Positions 45,604 to 53,494 of a stretch of 64,000 bases of DNA are shown here, one piece after another (within the stretch, counting starts at the first letter, position 1; each line of letters starts with the position of its first letter). The notes beneath the pieces were generated by a model that was given only the letters and a program-made list of their open reading frames with translations, was not told the origin of the DNA and searched no databases. A program made the position numbers and the translations under genes. The DNA comes from Dyadobacter sp. CY347 (GTDB lineage: Bacteria > Bacteroidota > Bacteroidia > Cytophagales > Spirosomataceae). The stretch is from the NCBI RefSeq assembly GCF_021502655.1, contig NZ_JAKFFT010000010.1, forward strand, positions 226,836-290,835, written 5' to 3'.

Positions 45604-45649
45604 TATAGCAGCGCTTAAACGAGTTATTTACCAAGCATTTATATACATA

Positions 45650-46852
45650 ATGTCACAGCCCAAAGTAGTTTTAGCGTTTAGCGGGGGATTAGATACCTCT
45701 TTTTGTGTAAAATATTTAGCCGAAGACAAAGGTTATGAAGTCCATTCGGTTTTGGTTGATACAGGTGGTTTTTCTGCGGAAGAACTGAAAACGATTGAGG
45801 CCAATGCGTATGCTTTGGGTGTGAAACAACATGCTACAATCACGAAGACAAGCGATTATTACAATGATTGCATCAAATATCTGATCTTCGGAAATATCCT
45901 TAAAAACAATACATATCCGCTTTCTGTAAGCGCTGAGCGCGTTTTTCAAGCAGTTGCTGTTGCAGAATATGCTAAAGAAATCGGGGCAAATGCAATTGCA
46001 CACGGAAGCACAGGCGCCGGAAATGATCAGGTTCGTTTTGATATGGCTTTCCGCATTATCATTCCTGAGGCTGAGATCATTACTCCGATCCGCGACCTGA
46101 AACTTTCGCGTGAGGCAGAAATTGAATATTTGACAAACAAAGGCGTTGGCCGCGAATGGGCCAAGGCTGCATACAGCATTAACAAGGGCCTTTGGGGCAC
46201 ATCGGTTGGTGGCAAAGAGACATTAACCTCAGAGCAATATCTTCCGGAATCTGCATGGCCAACACAGATTACCAAAACAGAACCGGAAAAAATCACACTG
46301 GAATTTGAAAAAGGTGAATTAAAAGGCGTTGCTGGTGAAAGATTCGAGAATTCAGTGGAAGCGATTCAAAAGCTTGCTGCTATTGCACAGCCGTTTGGAA
46401 TTGGTCGTGACATTCACGTGGGTGACACAATCATTGGAATTAAAGGGCGTGTAGGCTTCGAAGCTGCGGCTCCCTTGATCATCATTAAGGCACACCATAC
46501 ATTGGAAAAACACGTGCTGAGCGAGCAACAGCTTTATTGGAAAGAACAACTTTCAAACTGGTATGGAAGCTTGCTTCACAAAGGACAGTTTGTAGAGCCA
46601 GTCATGCGCAATATCGAAACGTTCCTTACTGATACACAGGCACATGTAACTGGAAAAGTGCACGTTTACTTGGCACCTTACCGCTTCCACGTGGAAGGAA
46701 TCGAATCCCCATTTGACTTGATGTCGTCTAAATTCGGCAGCTATGGTGAAATGAACAACGCCTGGACCGGCGACGACGTAAGAGGATTTTCAAAAGTGGC
46801 TTCCAACCAGGTGATGATATATCAGAAGGTGAGTGAGTCGGCCGGAATCTAA
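45650..46852 (+). CDS. argG: Argininosuccinate synthase
   Basis: A 400-residue ATP pyrophosphatase that joins citrulline and aspartate. The P-loop is VVLAFSGGLDTSFCVKYL near the N-terminus. Other blocks are GSTGAGNDQVRFDMAFRII, REWAKAAYSINKGLWGTSVG and SPFDLMSSKFGSYGEMN. It sits between the HigBA and VapBC modules. No promoter or terminator is visible in the 46-bp gap from higA, so transcription probably comes through higBA or by readthrough. Confidence 0.96.
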   Translation: MSQPKVVLAFSGGLDTSFCVKYLAEDKGYEVHSVLVDTGGFSAEELKTIEANAYALGVKQHATITKTSDYYNDCIKYLIFGNILKNNTYPLSVSAERVFQAVAVAEYAKEIGANAIAHGSTGAGNDQVRFDMAFRIIIPEAEIITPIRDLKLSREAEIEYLTNKGVGREWAKAAYSINKGLWGTSVGGKETLTSEQYLPESAWPTQITKTEPEKITLEFEKGELKGVAGERFENSVEAIQKLAAIAQPFGIGRDIHVGDTIIGIKGRVGFEAAAPLIIIKAHHTLEKHVLSEQQLYWKEQLSNWYGSLLHKGQFVEPVMRNIETFLTDTQAHVTGKVHVYLAPYRFHVEGIESPFDLMSSKFGSYGEMNNAWTGDDVRGFSKVASNQVMIYQKVSESAGI

Positions 46853-46877
46853 ATAGTGCATACCAAATCATTGTGTT

Positions 46878-47114
46878 ATGACTAAGATCGAGTTGCAAAG
46901 TCAAATTCAGCGAAAAGCGCAGGAATTACCCTTGGATTTACTTCAAGAGGTTTATGACTATATGGAATTCATTTTAGAGAAACGCAAAAGAAAGCCTTAT
47001 TCAAAAACAGAAGACTTGGAAAACTGGTGGCAAAACATCTCTAATTTTTCCGGAGATTTTATGGAGCAACGCAGTCAGCCGCCACTTGACAAGAATGAAA
47101 ATCTTTTTGAATGA
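46878..47114 (+). CDS. vapB: VapB-type antitoxin (DUF2281-like)
   Basis: A 78-residue antitoxin. The N-terminal TKIELQSQIQRKAQELPLDL and LQEVYDYMEFILEKRKRK resemble DUF2281 proteins that accompany PIN toxins. The C-terminal tail (PPLDKNENLFE) is the likely toxin-binding part. Its stop overlaps the VapC start by 4 bases (ATGA). It lies 25 bp after argG. Confidence 0.8.
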   Translation: MTKIELQSQIQRKAQELPLDLLQEVYDYMEFILEKRKRKPYSKTEDLENWWQNISNFSGDFMEQRSQPPLDKNENLFE

Positions 47115-47515
47115 AATATCTGCTGGACACGAACATTGTTGCTTACATCATTAAAAGAAAACCTGTCGAGGTTTTTGAGAAATTGTCGGCTGTTCATTGG
47201 GATGAAATAAGCATCTCTTCGATTGTAGTGGCTGAACTTTGGTATGGAGTTGCGAAAAGTCAGCACAAAGAGCGGAATAAAATGGCCTTGGAAAATTTTT
47301 TAGCGCCATTTACGATTCTTGACTTTGATGCTCAGGCTGCTGAAAAATATGCTTTGGTTAGGGCCGACCTCGAAGCGAAAGGAACAATTATCGGAGCAAA
47401 TGATTTATTGATTGCTGCCCACGCGTTGAGTCACGACTTAATTTTGGTGACAAACAATGTCAGAGAATTCGAGCGGGTAGAAAATTTGAAAATTGAAAAT
47501 TGGGTTACGGAATGA
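47111..47515 (+). CDS. vapC: VapC-type PIN-domain ribonuclease toxin
   Basis: A 134-residue PIN-domain toxin with the acidic metal site: Asp6 in MKYLLDTNIVAYI, Glu42 in VAELWYGVAKS, Asp98 in GANDLLIAAHAL, then VTNNVREFERV. It appears catalytically complete. It overlaps VapB upstream (ATGA) and the argC start downstream (ATGA at 47512-47515), so toxin and argC translation are coupled. VapC toxins usually cleave tRNA or rRNA. Confidence 0.9.
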   Translation: MKYLLDTNIVAYIIKRKPVEVFEKLSAVHWDEISISSIVVAELWYGVAKSQHKERNKMALENFLAPFTILDFDAQAAEKYALVRADLEAKGTIIGANDLLIAAHALSHDLILVTNNVREFERVENLKIENWVTE

Positions 47516-48495
47516 ACAACATTAATATAGGAATAATCGGTGCGGCTGGTTACACAGGCGGAGAGTTGATCAGAATATTGCTTAATCATCCGAATGCGGT
47601 CATTGCTTTCGCGCATAGCAAAAGTCAAGCTGGAAAACCGGTTTATGCGACGCATACGGATTTGTTGGGTGATACGGAATTGACTTTTTCCGGAGACGAC
47701 ATTCAAACGCTTTTGAATCAGGAAAACTTGAATGTTATTTTTCTATGCTCCGGCCATGGTGAATCTCAAAAGTTTTTGAACGAGTACAATGTTCCTGAAT
47801 CTGTTAAGATCATTGACCTAAGCACGGATTTTCGTAACGAATCCAATGGCTTCGTTTACGGATTGCCAGAGTTGCAACGTGAAAAGATTGAGACCGCAAC
47901 TAAAATCGCAAATCCAGGCTGTTTTGCCACAAGTATTGAATTGGCGGTTTTGCCGTTGGCTCAGGCTGGATTGATTAAGGACGACATTCACGTAAGCGCG
48001 GTTACGGGCAGCACAGGCGCAGGTCAGGCTTTGAGCGCGACGACGCATTTTTCTTGGAGGAGTAATAATATTTCCATTTACAAAGCATTCACGCACCAGC
48101 ATCTGACTGAAATCAAAATGAGTCTGGGCAAGTTGCAGGCTGGTTTTGACAAAGCTGTAAACTTTGTCCCTTATCGCGGCGATTACACGCGCGGCATCAT
48201 GGCGAATGTTTACACAGCATTTGATGGCACATTGGAGGAAGCAAAAAGCATTTACAAAAGCTTCTACGCCTCCCACCCCTTCACACACGTAAGCGACGCG
48301 CCGATTGACTTGAAGCAAGTTGTAAATACAAATAAATGCTTCATCAACCTGGAAGTGCATGATGGACAACTGCTGATTACGAGCATTATTGACAATCTTA
48401 CAAAAGGCGCTTCTGGGCAGGCGGTTCAGAATATGAATTTGCTATTTGACTTGCCGGAAGATGCTGGATTAAGATTGAAAGCGCCGGCGTTTTAA
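47512..48495 (+). CDS. argC: N-acetyl-gamma-glutamyl-phosphate reductase
   Basis: A 327-residue protein from the ATG at 47512, which overlaps the vapC stop. It reduces acylglutamyl phosphate to the semialdehyde. The Rossmann motif is GIIGAAGYTGGELIRILLNH, the catalytic Cys137 is in IANPGCFATSIEL, and the active-site His region is AFTHQHLTEIKMSLG. Type 1 ArgC length. It depends on translation through vapC unless an internal start signal is used. Confidence 0.95.
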   Translation: MNNINIGIIGAAGYTGGELIRILLNHPNAVIAFAHSKSQAGKPVYATHTDLLGDTELTFSGDDIQTLLNQENLNVIFLCSGHGESQKFLNEYNVPESVKIIDLSTDFRNESNGFVYGLPELQREKIETATKIANPGCFATSIELAVLPLAQAGLIKDDIHVSAVTGSTGAGQALSATTHFSWRSNNISIYKAFTHQHLTEIKMSLGKLQAGFDKAVNFVPYRGDYTRGIMANVYTAFDGTLEEAKSIYKSFYASHPFTHVSDAPIDLKQVVNTNKCFINLEVHDGQLLITSIIDNLTKGASGQAVQNMNLLFDLPEDAGLRLKAPAF

Positions 48496-48528
48496 CATTA
48501 TATTTTTCTAAATCGTAAATCCATTGCT

Positions 48529-48756
48529 ATGAACGATTTGATGCAAACATTTAATCAACTAAGCGAGTCTCAGCAAAAACAGCTGCTGGCATACGCAGAT
48601 GGACTTTTGCTGCAACAAAAAGCAAAGAAGGATGATGGAGATCTTACGACTTGGAAAGAAAAAATAATGAATGTTTCAACTTGGAATGATGCGGATATTG
48701 CAGCACTCGAAGAAAATATGAAGCGTATAGATAATTGGAAAATCCCACAATGGTAG
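48529..48756 (+). CDS. Second VapB-like antitoxin (partner of a broken toxin)
   Basis: A 75-residue protein (MNDLMQTFNQLSESQQKQLL) with a helical N-terminus and a short C-terminal tail (RIDNWKIPQW). I do not recognise a precise family. It overlaps the start of a VapC-type PIN pseudogene by 7 bases, so it is an orphan antitoxin. It lies 34 bp after argC. Confidence 0.65.
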   Translation: MNDLMQTFNQLSESQQKQLLAYADGLLLQQKAKKDDGDLTTWKEKIMNVSTWNDADIAALEENMKRIDNWKIPQW

Positions 48757-49121
48757 TTGATACAGGACTGTTCATCGAGCATTTACGCAAATCAGATAAG
48801 TCGAAGACGACTTTGGCTTCTTTGCCAAACGACGCGTCGATTTTTGTCTCAGCTGTAACAGTTTATGAATTAATGATGGGCGCAACTGACAATTAGAAGA
48901 AGACGGATGTTGAAACACTCTTAAATGGATTACCGATTCTGCCTTTTAATGATGAAGTTTCATTGAAAGCTGCTGAAATTTACCATAACCTTCGAAGGCG
49001 GAACTCGCTTATAGAATTTCGGGATATTTTCATTGCCGCGACGGCGCTAACATTTCAATTACCAATCAAAACATTGAACCAGGGACACTTTCAACGGATT
49101 GAAAATCTTGAACTTGCCTGA
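48750..49121 (+). pseudogene. VapC-type PIN toxin interrupted by an in-frame amber codon
   Basis: From the ATG at 48750 the frame reads MVVDTGLFIEHLRKS, SIFVSAVTVYELMMGATDN, then TAG at 48894-48896 (codon 49), and continues without shift as KKTDVETLLNGLPIL, FRDIFIAATAL and RIENLELA to TGA at 49119-49121. The acidic PIN residues Asp4, Glu40 and (after the stop) Asp92 are all retained. Only one base separates it from an intact 123-residue toxin. No larger ORF covers this region. Confidence 0.85.
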
Positions 49122-49136
49122 TAAACTATATTTATA

Positions 49137-50270
49137 ATGTCACACTTATTCGATGTTTACCCCATCTACGATATAGAGCCTGTCAAGGCTCAGGGGAGTT
49201 ATTTGTGGGACCAGCATGGGACCAAGTATTTGGATCTTTATGGTGGGCATGCGGTGATTTCTGTTGGGCATTGCCATCCATACTATGTGGATATGCTCAC
49301 GAAGCAGCTGAATGCGATTAGTTTTTATTCCAATTCAGTGAAAATTTCTTTACAGGAAGAACTGGCGGAAAAGCTGGGTGAACTTTCGGGTTATCCGGAT
49401 TATAAGCTGTTCTTATGCAACTCGGGTGCTGAGGCAAATGAGAATGCTTTGAAACTGGCTTCGTTTCATAATGGTCGGAAAAAAGTGATTTCTTTTACTA
49501 AATCCTTCCATGGCCGGACGGCTGGGGCTGTTGCTGCGACGGACAATGCGTCTATCGTTGCGCCGGTGAACTATAAGGAGCACGTATCTTTTTTGCCATT
49601 TAATGATGTGCAGGCTGCTGAAAACGGCATTACGGATGAAGTTTGCGCGGTAATTGTTGAGGGAATCCAAGGTGTGGGCGGGATTAATGTGAGCTCTGAT
49701 GAATTTTTGCAAACATTAAGACGCAAATGTGATGAAACGGGTGCGGTTTTGATTCTTGATAGCGTGCAATGTGGTTATGGACGGACGGGAAAATTCTTCT
49801 CGCACCAGTTCAGTGGCATTGATCCGGATATAATGTCGATGGCTAAGGGAATGGGCAATGGTTTCCCGATTGGTGGAATCTTGATTTCTCCTAAGTTCAA
49901 AGCAAGTTATGGCATGTTAGGAACCACTTTTGGTGGGAATCACTTGGCTTGTGCTGCTGGCGTCGCGGTGCTGGACATTATGAAAAATGAAAATCTTTTG
50001 GAAAACGCAGCCGAGATCGGCGACTATCTTTTCAAGGGAATCGAAGAAATTGGCGGATATAAAGAGTTAAGAGGACGAGGGTTGATGATCGGGATTGAGT
50101 ATGATTTTCCGGTTAAAGACCTTCGGAACAAACTTTTATTCGATTATAAAATGTTCACTGGAGTGGCGGGCGCTAACACCATTCGATTGCTGCCTTCGCT
50201 TGCTTTGGGCAAGGAAGAGGCTGATCAATTTTTGGAAGTTTTGAGAAAAGAGACGTCCGTTACAATTTAA
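49137..50270 (+). CDS. argD: Acetylornithine aminotransferase
   Basis: A 377-residue class III PLP aminotransferase converting acylglutamate semialdehyde to acylornithine. Blocks: LFLCNSGAEANENALKLASF, KSFHGRTAGAVAATDN, LILDSVQCGYGRTGKFF and PLP-Lys237 in DIMSMAKGMGNGFPIGG, then GMLGTTFGGNHLACAA. Normal length. It starts 15 bp after the broken toxin and is followed after 35 bp by argF'. Confidence 0.95.
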   Translation: MSHLFDVYPIYDIEPVKAQGSYLWDQHGTKYLDLYGGHAVISVGHCHPYYVDMLTKQLNAISFYSNSVKISLQEELAEKLGELSGYPDYKLFLCNSGAEANENALKLASFHNGRKKVISFTKSFHGRTAGAVAATDNASIVAPVNYKEHVSFLPFNDVQAAENGITDEVCAVIVEGIQGVGGINVSSDEFLQTLRRKCDETGAVLILDSVQCGYGRTGKFFSHQFSGIDPDIMSMAKGMGNGFPIGGILISPKFKASYGMLGTTFGGNHLACAAGVAVLDIMKNENLLENAAEIGDYLFKGIEEIGGYKELRGRGLMIGIEYDFPVKDLRNKLLFDYKMFTGVAGANTIRLLPSLALGKEEADQFLEVLRKETSVTI

Positions 50271-50305
50271 CATTAACCTAAACGCCGCAGAAATTACCAA
50301 ACTGA

Positions 50306-51253
50306 ATGAAACACTTTCTTTCCATTAACGACGTAACCGACCTGAATCAGCTGATTTCAAATGGCATCGCCGCAAAGCGTAATCCATTTGCTGACATTGA
50401 GTTAGGCAAAAACAAAACCATCGGACTGCTATTTTTCAATTCAAGTTTGAGAACAAGGATCAGCACGCAGAAAGCTGCGCAAAACCTTGGTCTTAATGTG
50501 ATTACGATGAATGTCGGGCAAGATGGCTGGGGTCTAGAAATGGAAGAAGGCGTGATCATGAATGGTGACAAAGCGGAGCACGTGAAAGAGGCGGCTGCTG
50601 TGATTGGCAGTTATTGCGATATCATTGGGATCCGGTCGTTTGCTGGTTTGCAGGATCGGGATAAGGATTATGCTGAGATTGTTTTTCAGCAATTTAAAAA
50701 ATACGCTGAGGTTCCGATCATTAATCTGGAATCTGCGACAAGGCATCCTTTGCAGTCACTTGCGGATTGCATTACGATTGAAGAATTTAAGATAAAACAG
50801 CGCCCTAAGGTCGTTTTGACGTGGTTGCCGCATTTCAAAGCATTGCCGCAAGCCGTTGCTAACTCATTTTGCGAGTGGATGAATCCGATGGATGTGGAAC
50901 TTGTGATTACGCATCCGGAAGGTTATGATCTTGCGCCTGAATTTGTTGGAAAAGGCCAGGTTATTCATGATCAGGATAAGGCGTTAGAAGGCGCGGATTT
51001 TGTATACGGGAAAAACTGGTCATCTTACCAGCATTATGGTCAAGTTTTGACGAGCCACCCTTCGTGGATGATTACGGAAGCAAAAATGTCTTTGACGGAT
51101 AACGGAAAATTTATGCATTGCCTTCCGCTGCGTCGTAACATGAAGGTTGCTGATGAGGTTTTGGATGGCCCAAGATCACTTGTTATTGAACAGGCTGCCA
51201 ATCGTGAATGGTCGGCGCAGGCAGCATTGCGCGAGGTTTTGCTAAATATTTGA
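50306..51253 (+). CDS. argF': N-acyl-ornithine carbamoyltransferase (ArgF' type)
   Basis: A 315-residue transcarbamylase of the Bacteroidota type that acts on N-acylated ornithine. The carbamoyl-phosphate loop is FFNSSLRTRISTQKAA, followed by ATRHPLQSLADCITIEE and MHCLPLRRNMKVADEVL. Residue 90 lies in MNGDKAEHVKEAA and is Ala. In the B. fragilis succinylornithine enzyme this position is Pro and in the Xanthomonas acetylornithine enzyme it is Glu (residue 92). By that rule this enzyme may prefer N-succinyl-ornithine. Specificity is inferred from one remembered residue. Confidence 0.92.
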   Translation: MKHFLSINDVTDLNQLISNGIAAKRNPFADIELGKNKTIGLLFFNSSLRTRISTQKAAQNLGLNVITMNVGQDGWGLEMEEGVIMNGDKAEHVKEAAAVIGSYCDIIGIRSFAGLQDRDKDYAEIVFQQFKKYAEVPIINLESATRHPLQSLADCITIEEFKIKQRPKVVLTWLPHFKALPQAVANSFCEWMNPMDVELVITHPEGYDLAPEFVGKGQVIHDQDKALEGADFVYGKNWSSYQHYGQVLTSHPSWMITEAKMSLTDNGKFMHCLPLRRNMKVADEVLDGPRSLVIEQAANREWSAQAALREVLLNI

Positions 51254-51263
51254 ACAAAAAAGA

Positions 51264-52328
51264 ATGAATACGGAAACGCTGGCTCAGCCACATATTTCAA
51301 CAAAATCAGTTCGTAAAACGGGCGTCCTCATCGTAAACCTGGGAACGCCGGACAGCCCATCCGTTCCGGACGTGCGCAAATATCTGCGTGAGTTCCTGAT
51401 GGACGAGCGCGTGATCGATATCCCCTATCTGAACCGCTGGATGCTCATTAACCTGATCATTGCGCCTTTTAGAGCACCTAAATCTGCTAAAATTTACAAG
51501 CAATTGTGGAGGCCGGATGGCTCGCCGTTGAAGATTTACGGCTTTTCCGTTAAAGAAAAATTGCAGCGTGTGCTAGGCGATGACTATGTTGTTGAACTTG
51601 CGATGCGTTACCAAAGTCCAAGCATTGAAAACGGATTGAAAGAACTGAGAAAACAAACACTTTCAGAAATTATCATTGTTCCGTTTTTCCCACAATATGC
51701 CTCTGCGTCAACAGGTTCTGTTTATAAAGAAGTGATGCGCGTGGTGCAGGATTGGGAAGTTTTGCCTGAGATCAAGTTCATCAACCGCTTCCTGGATCAT
51801 CCAAAATTCATTGAAGGTTTTGTAAATCTTGGTAAAAAATACATGGCGCAGCAACATTACGACCATGTAGTTTTCAGTTATCATGGTTTGCCTGAAAGAC
51901 AGATCACAAAAGGCGATGTTACCGGAAGTTTTTGCCAATTCGGTTCTTGCTGCGATCATTTGGATGCGAGAAACCAGCATTGCTATCGTGCGCAATGTTT
52001 TGAAACAACGCGTTTGTTGGTAAAAGGCTTAGGGCTTGCGGAAGGCACTTACACAACTTGCTTTCAATCCCGTTTGGGCAAAAATCCATGGATTAAGCCT
52101 TATACAGATGAAGTGATTCCCGAATTGACCAAAAAAGGCGTAAAAAGTGTGCTGGCATTTTCGCCCGCATTCGTTGCCGATTGCTTGGAAACAGAAATTG
52201 AAGTGGGTGAGGAATATAAAGAGATTTTTGAAAAAGAAGGTGGCGTTCACTGGCAGCTGGTTGAGAGCCTGAATGACAGTGACATTTGGATCGAAACTTT
52301 GGAAGACATCATAAAAAAAGCGGTTTAA
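51264..52328 (+). CDS. hemH: Ferrochelatase
   Basis: A 354-residue enzyme that inserts Fe2+ into protoporphyrin IX. It starts with GVLIVNLGTPDSPSVPDVRK and has the catalytic His207 in VVFSYHGLPERQITKGD. A Cys-rich segment follows (C224, C229, C230, C240 and C245 around GSFCQFGSCCDHLDARNQHC), which could bind a metal or Fe-S cluster. It lies 10 bp after argF' and is probably co-transcribed with it, though functionally unrelated to arginine synthesis. Confidence 0.95.
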   Translation: MNTETLAQPHISTKSVRKTGVLIVNLGTPDSPSVPDVRKYLREFLMDERVIDIPYLNRWMLINLIIAPFRAPKSAKIYKQLWRPDGSPLKIYGFSVKEKLQRVLGDDYVVELAMRYQSPSIENGLKELRKQTLSEIIIVPFFPQYASASTGSVYKEVMRVVQDWEVLPEIKFINRFLDHPKFIEGFVNLGKKYMAQQHYDHVVFSYHGLPERQITKGDVTGSFCQFGSCCDHLDARNQHCYRAQCFETTRLLVKGLGLAEGTYTTCFQSRLGKNPWIKPYTDEVIPELTKKGVKSVLAFSPAFVADCLETEIEVGEEYKEIFEKEGGVHWQLVESLNDSDIWIETLEDIIKKAV

Positions 52329-52340
52329 CAACCGCTTTTT
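52315..52340. terminator. Terminator overlapping the end of hemH (bidirectional)
   Basis: AAAAAGCGGTT (52315-52325) pairs with AACCGCTTTTT (52330-52340); the hemH stop lies in the loop. A- and T-rich arms would terminate both hemH and the converging cysteine desulfurase gene. Confidence 0.85.
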
Positions 52341-52345
52341 GCATT

Positions 52346-53494
52346 TTAAAAAATCACACTTTCCTTTTTATATAACTCCGCTAATGTCTGAGCGGCGTAA
52401 TCAATTTCTTCTTCCGTATTATATTTTCCAAAAGAAAAACGGACATTAGCGCGGTTCTCATCAATTTTTAGCTCATTCAAAACGTGTGAGCCGATCTCTG
52501 TTCCACTGGCGCAGGCACTTCCTCCTGAGACTGCTATGCCTGCAATATCCAGGTTAAACAACAGCATATCACTAATGTCAGAAGGCGGTAAGCTCACATT
52601 CAAGACTGTGTAAAGACTTTTATCCAAATCCGAAGAATTCCCGTTAAATGTGATGCCTTCAATGCTGTTCGTCAACTTGTCGATCATCCGCAGTTTCAAG
52701 CTTTCAATGTGCTTGCGGTGTGCGTCCATATCGCGGTAGGAGATTTCCAATGCTTTGGCAAGTCCTACAATTCCGTAAATGTTTTCCGTGCCGCCTCGCA
52801 TGTTGCGCTCCTGCGCGCCTCCGTGTACAAAGGGAGCAATTTTAAGTCCGGGTCTGATATATAGGAAACCTACGCCTTTCGGGCCATTGAATTTGTGGGC
52901 CGCACCGACGATGAAATTGGATTTCATCTTCTGTAAGTCATGTCTATAATGACCCATTGTTTGCACGGTGTCACTATGGAAAACAGCATTGTATTTTTCA
53001 CAAATGTCGCCTACTGCTTCCAGATCCAGCAGATTACCGATTTCATTGTTGCCATGCATTAACGAAACCAATGAGCGCGAATTGGATTGAAGCAATGTTT
53101 CCAGATGCTCTAAATCAACTTCACCTCTTTCATTAAGATTAACGAAACTCAACTGGATTTGCCCCGTTTTTTGCAAATGTTCGAGCGTGTGCAAAACGGC
53201 ATGGTGCTCGATACGGGACGTTATGGCGTGTTTGAGGCCTAATGTTTCAATGCTGGAACGGATGGCTGTGTTATCTGCCTCGGTTCCGCCTGATGTGAAA
53301 AAGATTTCCGCAGGAGCTGCATTCAAAATTCCTGCAATGCTTTTCCTGGCTTTCTCAATAGAAGACCTGACTGCCCGGCCAAAGGAATGTATGGAAGAAG
53401 GATTGCCAAATTGCTCGGTCATGAGCGGCAACATCACTTCCAACACTTCCGGATCAAGGCGCGTGGTGGCAGCATTGTCCAAATAGGCTTTCAT
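52346..53494 (-). CDS. Cysteine desulfurase (NifS/IscS-like)
   Basis: A 382-residue class V PLP aminotransferase that takes sulfur from cysteine. It starts YLDNAATTRLDPEVLEVMLP. PLP-Lys201 is in FIVGAAHKFNGPKGVGFLY and the persulfide Cys328 is in AVSGGSACASGTEIGSHVLN. The length and short active-site loop fit the NifS/IscS group rather than SufS. Its ATG overlaps the glmM stop by 4 bases (ATGA), so the two are coupled. No iscU or scaffold gene is adjacent. Confidence 0.93.
   Translation of the reverse strand: MKAYLDNAATTRLDPEVLEVMLPLMTEQFGNPSSIHSFGRAVRSSIEKARKSIAGILNAAPAEIFFTSGGTEADNTAIRSSIETLGLKHAITSRIEHHAVLHTLEHLQKTGQIQLSFVNLNERGEVDLEHLETLLQSNSRSLVSLMHGNNEIGNLLDLEAVGDICEKYNAVFHSDTVQTMGHYRHDLQKMKSNFIVGAAHKFNGPKGVGFLYIRPGLKIAPFVHGGAQERNMRGGTENIYGIVGLAKALEISYRDMDAHRKHIESLKLRMIDKLTNSIEGITFNGNSSDLDKSLYTVLNVSLPPSDISDMLLFNLDIAGIAVSGGSACASGTEIGSHVLNELKIDENRANVRFSFGKYNTEEEIDYAAQTLAELYKKESVIF

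Noticed and set aside
47818..48369. Minus-strand ORF of 183 codons opposite argC
   Set aside because: Antisense to argC, no domain, and no promoter or partner gene.
48894..48896. Amber codon as programmed readthrough or pyrrolysine
   Set aside because: No pyrrolysine genes or recoding structure are visible; a simple nonsense mutation or sequencing error is more likely.
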